DNA from: a virus
Virus record (IMG/VR): IMGVR_UViG_3300027754_000307
Coordinates: 1 to 31,052 of that record
DNA length: 31,052 nucleotides
Strand: one strand, 5' to 3'
Shown here in pieces: positions 28,718 through 31,052 of the stretch. The notes under the pieces are model-generated. The model did not search any database. It was given only the letters and a program-made list of their open reading frames with translations, and was not told the origin of the DNA. The number at the start of each line of letters is the position of its first letter. Positions within the stretch are counted from its first letter, which is position 1. The position numbers were made by a program, and so were the translations under genes.

Positions 28718-28727
28718 AGTCAAGTTT
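28718..28727 (-). promoter_or_regulatory. Conserved start-site element, copy 5 (outer box only)
   Basis: AAACTTGACT follows the TerL stop by 2 bp. The TATAGA box is replaced by TGTAAG and the ATG is about 34 bp away, so the copy is diverged. Confidence 0.65.
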
Positions 28728-28728
28728 C

Positions 28729-30612
28729 CTACTTCCATCCAGAGATGAAGCCGCCGCGCCTGGGCGGACGATTAAAGATGGGGGCGGGTTTGGGTGTGGC
28801 CTTAACTATGGGGCTTTCGGGCTTGTTCTGGTTCAGGATGTAATCCACCTGCTGGCTTCTGTTGGCCATGTTCTCCTGTAGTTTCTCCCAGTTGACGTTG
28901 AGGACGTGGAGGGCGGCATGGTTATAGACGCGAATATCCAGCGCCTCGTTGCGCTTGTTGGGGCGTATGTTCTCCCATGTTTGGGTTTGAACTCCACGGG
29001 CCCACTTGCTCACCACCTTCTCGGCCGTCAACTGGGCAAAGAACTCATCATCGTAATGCTTTGGAAAATGAAGGTATCGGGGACCGGCTTCGGTAATCTT
29101 TAGGCGGGAATAGATTGTGGTCTTGAACTCGGACGTGTCCACCAGCAGAGCGGAGGATCTGGAGCCGCGGCGGGGGACCTCTACTGGGTGGCGGAGTCTT
29201 GTTTTCGCGCCTTTGATGGCGTAAACCTGAGCGGGTCGCTGGGATTTGACAAAGGCATAGGCCGCGGCGGTGGCGTACCCGGAGTCAACGCAGCCGATTT
29301 GGGGTCGGATTTTCCCATAGATGGGGTGAATAAACTCGGTGGCTGCAAATTCGGAAAGGTTTCTCCAGATATCCTTGGAGCTGTTAGGGTCGCCAATAAG
29401 GTAGGCGCGGCGGATTCCCCAGCATTCCTCGCCCATTCCCCAGCCCACAATCTCCGCCTCAATGCGCTCTCCCTGAATATCGGCTGCCCAGGTAAGAACC
29501 AGCACGCCTTCCGGCAGCTCGGTGACATAGTCTTCACGCCGGTTTCCAATGTCAGCAGGATCTATCTTTTCGCCAACTCCTTCCCAAGTCTCAGCCAGAA
29601 AGGTATTCACCCAGGTCTTCAAGGTTTCCTCTCCGCCATGCTTTGCTTCAAGAAACTGAGATGCCATTTGATGAAGCCTGGAACGATAGCCGCGCTTATG
29701 CTTGAACGGGGAATAGATGCCGTTGAGGTGGTAGCCGCGCTTGCCATTAAACTCGGCAGTGGCGCGCCACTCTCCGGACTTAATCATACCGACGCGCTGA
29801 CCATCATCCAGTAGCTCCAAACATTTCTCGCACCGTAGCATAGCTTCCTCGGGCTTTCCATCAGGCCAAACCATGTTGCCCCATTTGAGGGTTTGATATT
29901 CTCCGCACTTGGGACATGGACAGAACCAGTAGCGCTGGTCTGTCTGCAAAAATTCGGACTCAATTCGGGAGAGCCCCTTGAGCGTGGGAGTGCTGGTGAG
30001 GATGATGACGGAATTGTAAAAGCTCTCGGTGCGTCGGATGGCGAGCGCGCACGGGTCGCCTTCCGTTCCGGCAGAGGCTGGGAATCGGTCCACCTCATCC
30101 AGAAGCACGACGCGCCGCGGCCGGCCTGCCAGACCGGAAGGGGCGTTGGCTCCGACAATGGCGATGTTCCCGCCCGTGAAACTTTTGTGGAGGATCGTGT
30201 TCCCAGAATCCCGGCTGCGGTTGTCCCGCACCTTGCCATCAAAACAGGAGCAGTCCCGCAACATGGGAACCAGACGCTCTTTGCTCCAGCTCTCGGCGAA
30301 CTCAATGGTGGGCTGGACCACAAGAATGGGAGCCGGGTCGCAGTCGATGAAGTAGCCGACCACGTTATTGATGATTTCAGTCTTGCCAGTCTGGGATGCG
30401 AACATGGCGCACACGGTCTGGACGGCATCATCATTCACGGCGTCCATCACCTCCGTCTGATAGGGTGCGGTGGCGGTGCGGTACTTGTTAGCCTGGGCGC
30501 TGGATTCTTTTGACAGATACCGGTGAGCGTTGGCCCATTGCGAACAGGTAAGGTCAGGAGGCGGGGTTAGTATCCGCGTCGTCTTCCTCAGCGATTGCAT
30601 CACGATGCTCAT
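28729..30612 (-). CDS. terL: Terminase large subunit, lambda gpA-like
   Basis: The 627-aa protein carries an N-terminal ATPase with Walker A A-S-Q-T-G-K-T-E (72-79), Walker B V-V-L-L-D-E-V-D (168-175) and a coupling T-S-T-P-T (206-210). A gpA-type zinc knuckle C-P-C-P-K-C...C-E-K-C lies at 231-264. A C-terminal nuclease follows with acidic motifs (WAADIQ; GCVDSGYA). It cuts concatemers and pumps DNA through the portal. The start overlaps terS by 59 bp; a second ATG four codons on is possible. Confidence 0.95.
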   Translation of the reverse strand: MSIVMQSLRKTTRILTPPPDLTCSQWANAHRYLSKESSAQANKYRTATAPYQTEVMDAVNDDAVQTVCAMFASQTGKTEIINNVVGYFIDCDPAPILVVQPTIEFAESWSKERLVPMLRDCSCFDGKVRDNRSRDSGNTILHKSFTGGNIAIVGANAPSGLAGRPRRVVLLDEVDRFPASAGTEGDPCALAIRRTESFYNSVIILTSTPTLKGLSRIESEFLQTDQRYWFCPCPKCGEYQTLKWGNMVWPDGKPEEAMLRCEKCLELLDDGQRVGMIKSGEWRATAEFNGKRGYHLNGIYSPFKHKRGYRSRLHQMASQFLEAKHGGEETLKTWVNTFLAETWEGVGEKIDPADIGNRREDYVTELPEGVLVLTWAADIQGERIEAEIVGWGMGEECWGIRRAYLIGDPNSSKDIWRNLSEFAATEFIHPIYGKIRPQIGCVDSGYATAAAYAFVKSQRPAQVYAIKGAKTRLRHPVEVPRRGSRSSALLVDTSEFKTTIYSRLKITEAGPRYLHFPKHYDDEFFAQLTAEKVVSKWARGVQTQTWENIRPNKRNEALDIRVYNHAALHVLNVNWEKLQENMANRSQQVDYILNQNKPESPIVKATPKPAPIFNRPPRRGGFISGWK

Positions 30613-31000
30613 TTTTTATGTGGATGGGTTCAATCAGGCGGCGAAGGTTGTTTATCAGGTCGGCCTTCTCTTCTTTGGATTGGCCACTGGCGAGGATTCC
30701 AGACTTTAAAGCAACAAGCACAGTGGCGAAATGGGCGCGGACATCTTCCGCCGGCAACAGCTCACGGCGAAGCGCGGCGTTTTTGATGGCTTGCGAGTCT
30801 GCCTGCTCGCGCACCAGGCGGAGCTTTTCGGATTCGATGTCGCCGAAGACAGCCCGGCAAATATCTGTCGTGGCGTATTTGTTGTCAGCACCAGCCAGGA
30901 CGCCAGTCCCGGCGATGCGAGAAGCCAGTAAAGTGCGGCTGCATCCGAACTCTCGGGATGCCGCCTCCACTGTCCACCGAATTGGCTTGTGAGCTGACAT
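30554..31000 (-). CDS. terS: Terminase small subunit, Nu1-like (148 aa)
   Basis: The N-terminal winged-HTH (TVEAASREFGCSRTLLASRI) is followed by T-T-D-I-C-R-A-V-F-G-D, a pattern like Nu1-type small terminases. A helical oligomerisation region (ESEKLRLVREQADSQAIKNAALRREL) follows, and an acidic C-terminus is suited to TerL contact. An AAGGA ribosome site lies 12 bp upstream of the ATG. It recognises the packaging site, which in lambda-like phages lies just upstream, partly in or beyond the last 52 bp of this window. Confidence 0.85.
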   Translation of the reverse strand: MSAHKPIRWTVEAASREFGCSRTLLASRIAGTGVLAGADNKYATTDICRAVFGDIESEKLRLVREQADSQAIKNAALRRELLPAEDVRAHFATVLVALKSGILASGQSKEEKADLINNLRRLIEPIHIKNEHRDAIAEEDDADTNPAS

Positions 31001-31052
31001 GTCTAGTATTTTTCCTTACTTTATCGCTAAAGGCATTCGGGACTCGGTCACC
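31001..31052. other. Noncoding leader upstream of terS
   Basis: No gene is visible. It contains the terS ribosome site (about 31012-31018). The cos or pac site may be here or to the right; no palindrome stands out. Confidence 0.4.

Noticed and set aside
15626-28727. Reading the five-copy element as a sigma70 promoter
   Set aside because: TTGACT and TATAGA are only 10 bp apart and the second box touches the ATG, so a normal promoter for that gene would start transcription inside the coding sequence.
1-31052. Terminal direct repeat proving circularity
   Set aside because: The first and last bases share only a short CTCGGT word; no repeat of useful length is seen.

Overview
The window is phage DNA: a lambda-like temperate siphovirus, most likely infecting a Verrucomicrobiota (PVC) bacterium. 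The phage assignment rests on a complete leftward packaging, head, neck and tail series and a tyrosine integrase beside a tRNA-Glu-derived attachment site. The host guess is weaker. It rests on the style of the integrase C-terminus (an H-x-x-x-R-H box and a conserved tail after the catalytic Tyr) and on Asn/Thr-rich fibre proteins with GxGxGLTNI joints. No host gene is visible. Phage DNA lies on both sides of a truncated tRNA-Glu 3' segment, so the site reads as attP of an excised or circular genome rather than a prophage-chromosome junction.

Layout. (1) 1-6296, minus strand: an early operon linked mostly by ATGA stop/start overlaps. It starts with a small ribbon-helix-helix (RHH) protein and an HTH-transmembrane-SleB-hydrolase fusion. 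A membrane protein, a winged-helix protein, a RecE/PD-(D/E)XK-like exonuclease, a zinc-finger protein with 15-residue repeats, several phage hypotheticals and two Cys-rich miniproteins follow. It ends in an AT-rich patch of tandemly duplicated small genes. (2) 6297-6394: a divergent control region with a perfect 9+1+9 palindrome and a near-consensus promoter (TTGACA, 17 bp, TATACA) between two RHH genes. (3) 6395-8691, mostly plus strand: the second RHH gene, a zinc-ribbon membrane protein, attP with arm-type TGCGACA repeats, and the integrase. (4) 8692-9787: mostly noncoding, with three palindromes and a 12-bp minisatellite. (5) 9788-12138, minus: a winged-helix protein, a metallophosphoesterase, small phage proteins, and a lysis-like cassette of a lipoprotein and small membrane proteins. 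(6) 12141-16764: four proteins with Sec-type signal peptides, three of them fibre-like, plus one small conserved phage protein. (7) 16767-31000, minus: tail tip, tape measure, tail assembly protein, tail tube, neck genes, fused protease/major capsid protein, portal, gpW-like joining protein, TerL and TerS.

Transcription logic. Leftward transcription from about 6300 would cover the early genes. If the molecule is circular it would run on into terS at the right end and finish convergently against the integrase. A strong intrinsic terminator sits just after the capsid gene. A five-copy intergenic element (AGTCAAGTTT on the plus strand, usually 16 bp from a TCTAT box that touches the start codon) precedes several structural genes.

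Strongest leads for novelty: the five-copy start-site element; the signal-peptide-bearing fibre cassette with C-terminal swapping at a conserved joint; the HTH-TM-SleB fusion in the early operon; the duplicated accessory gene patch; and the attP architecture.
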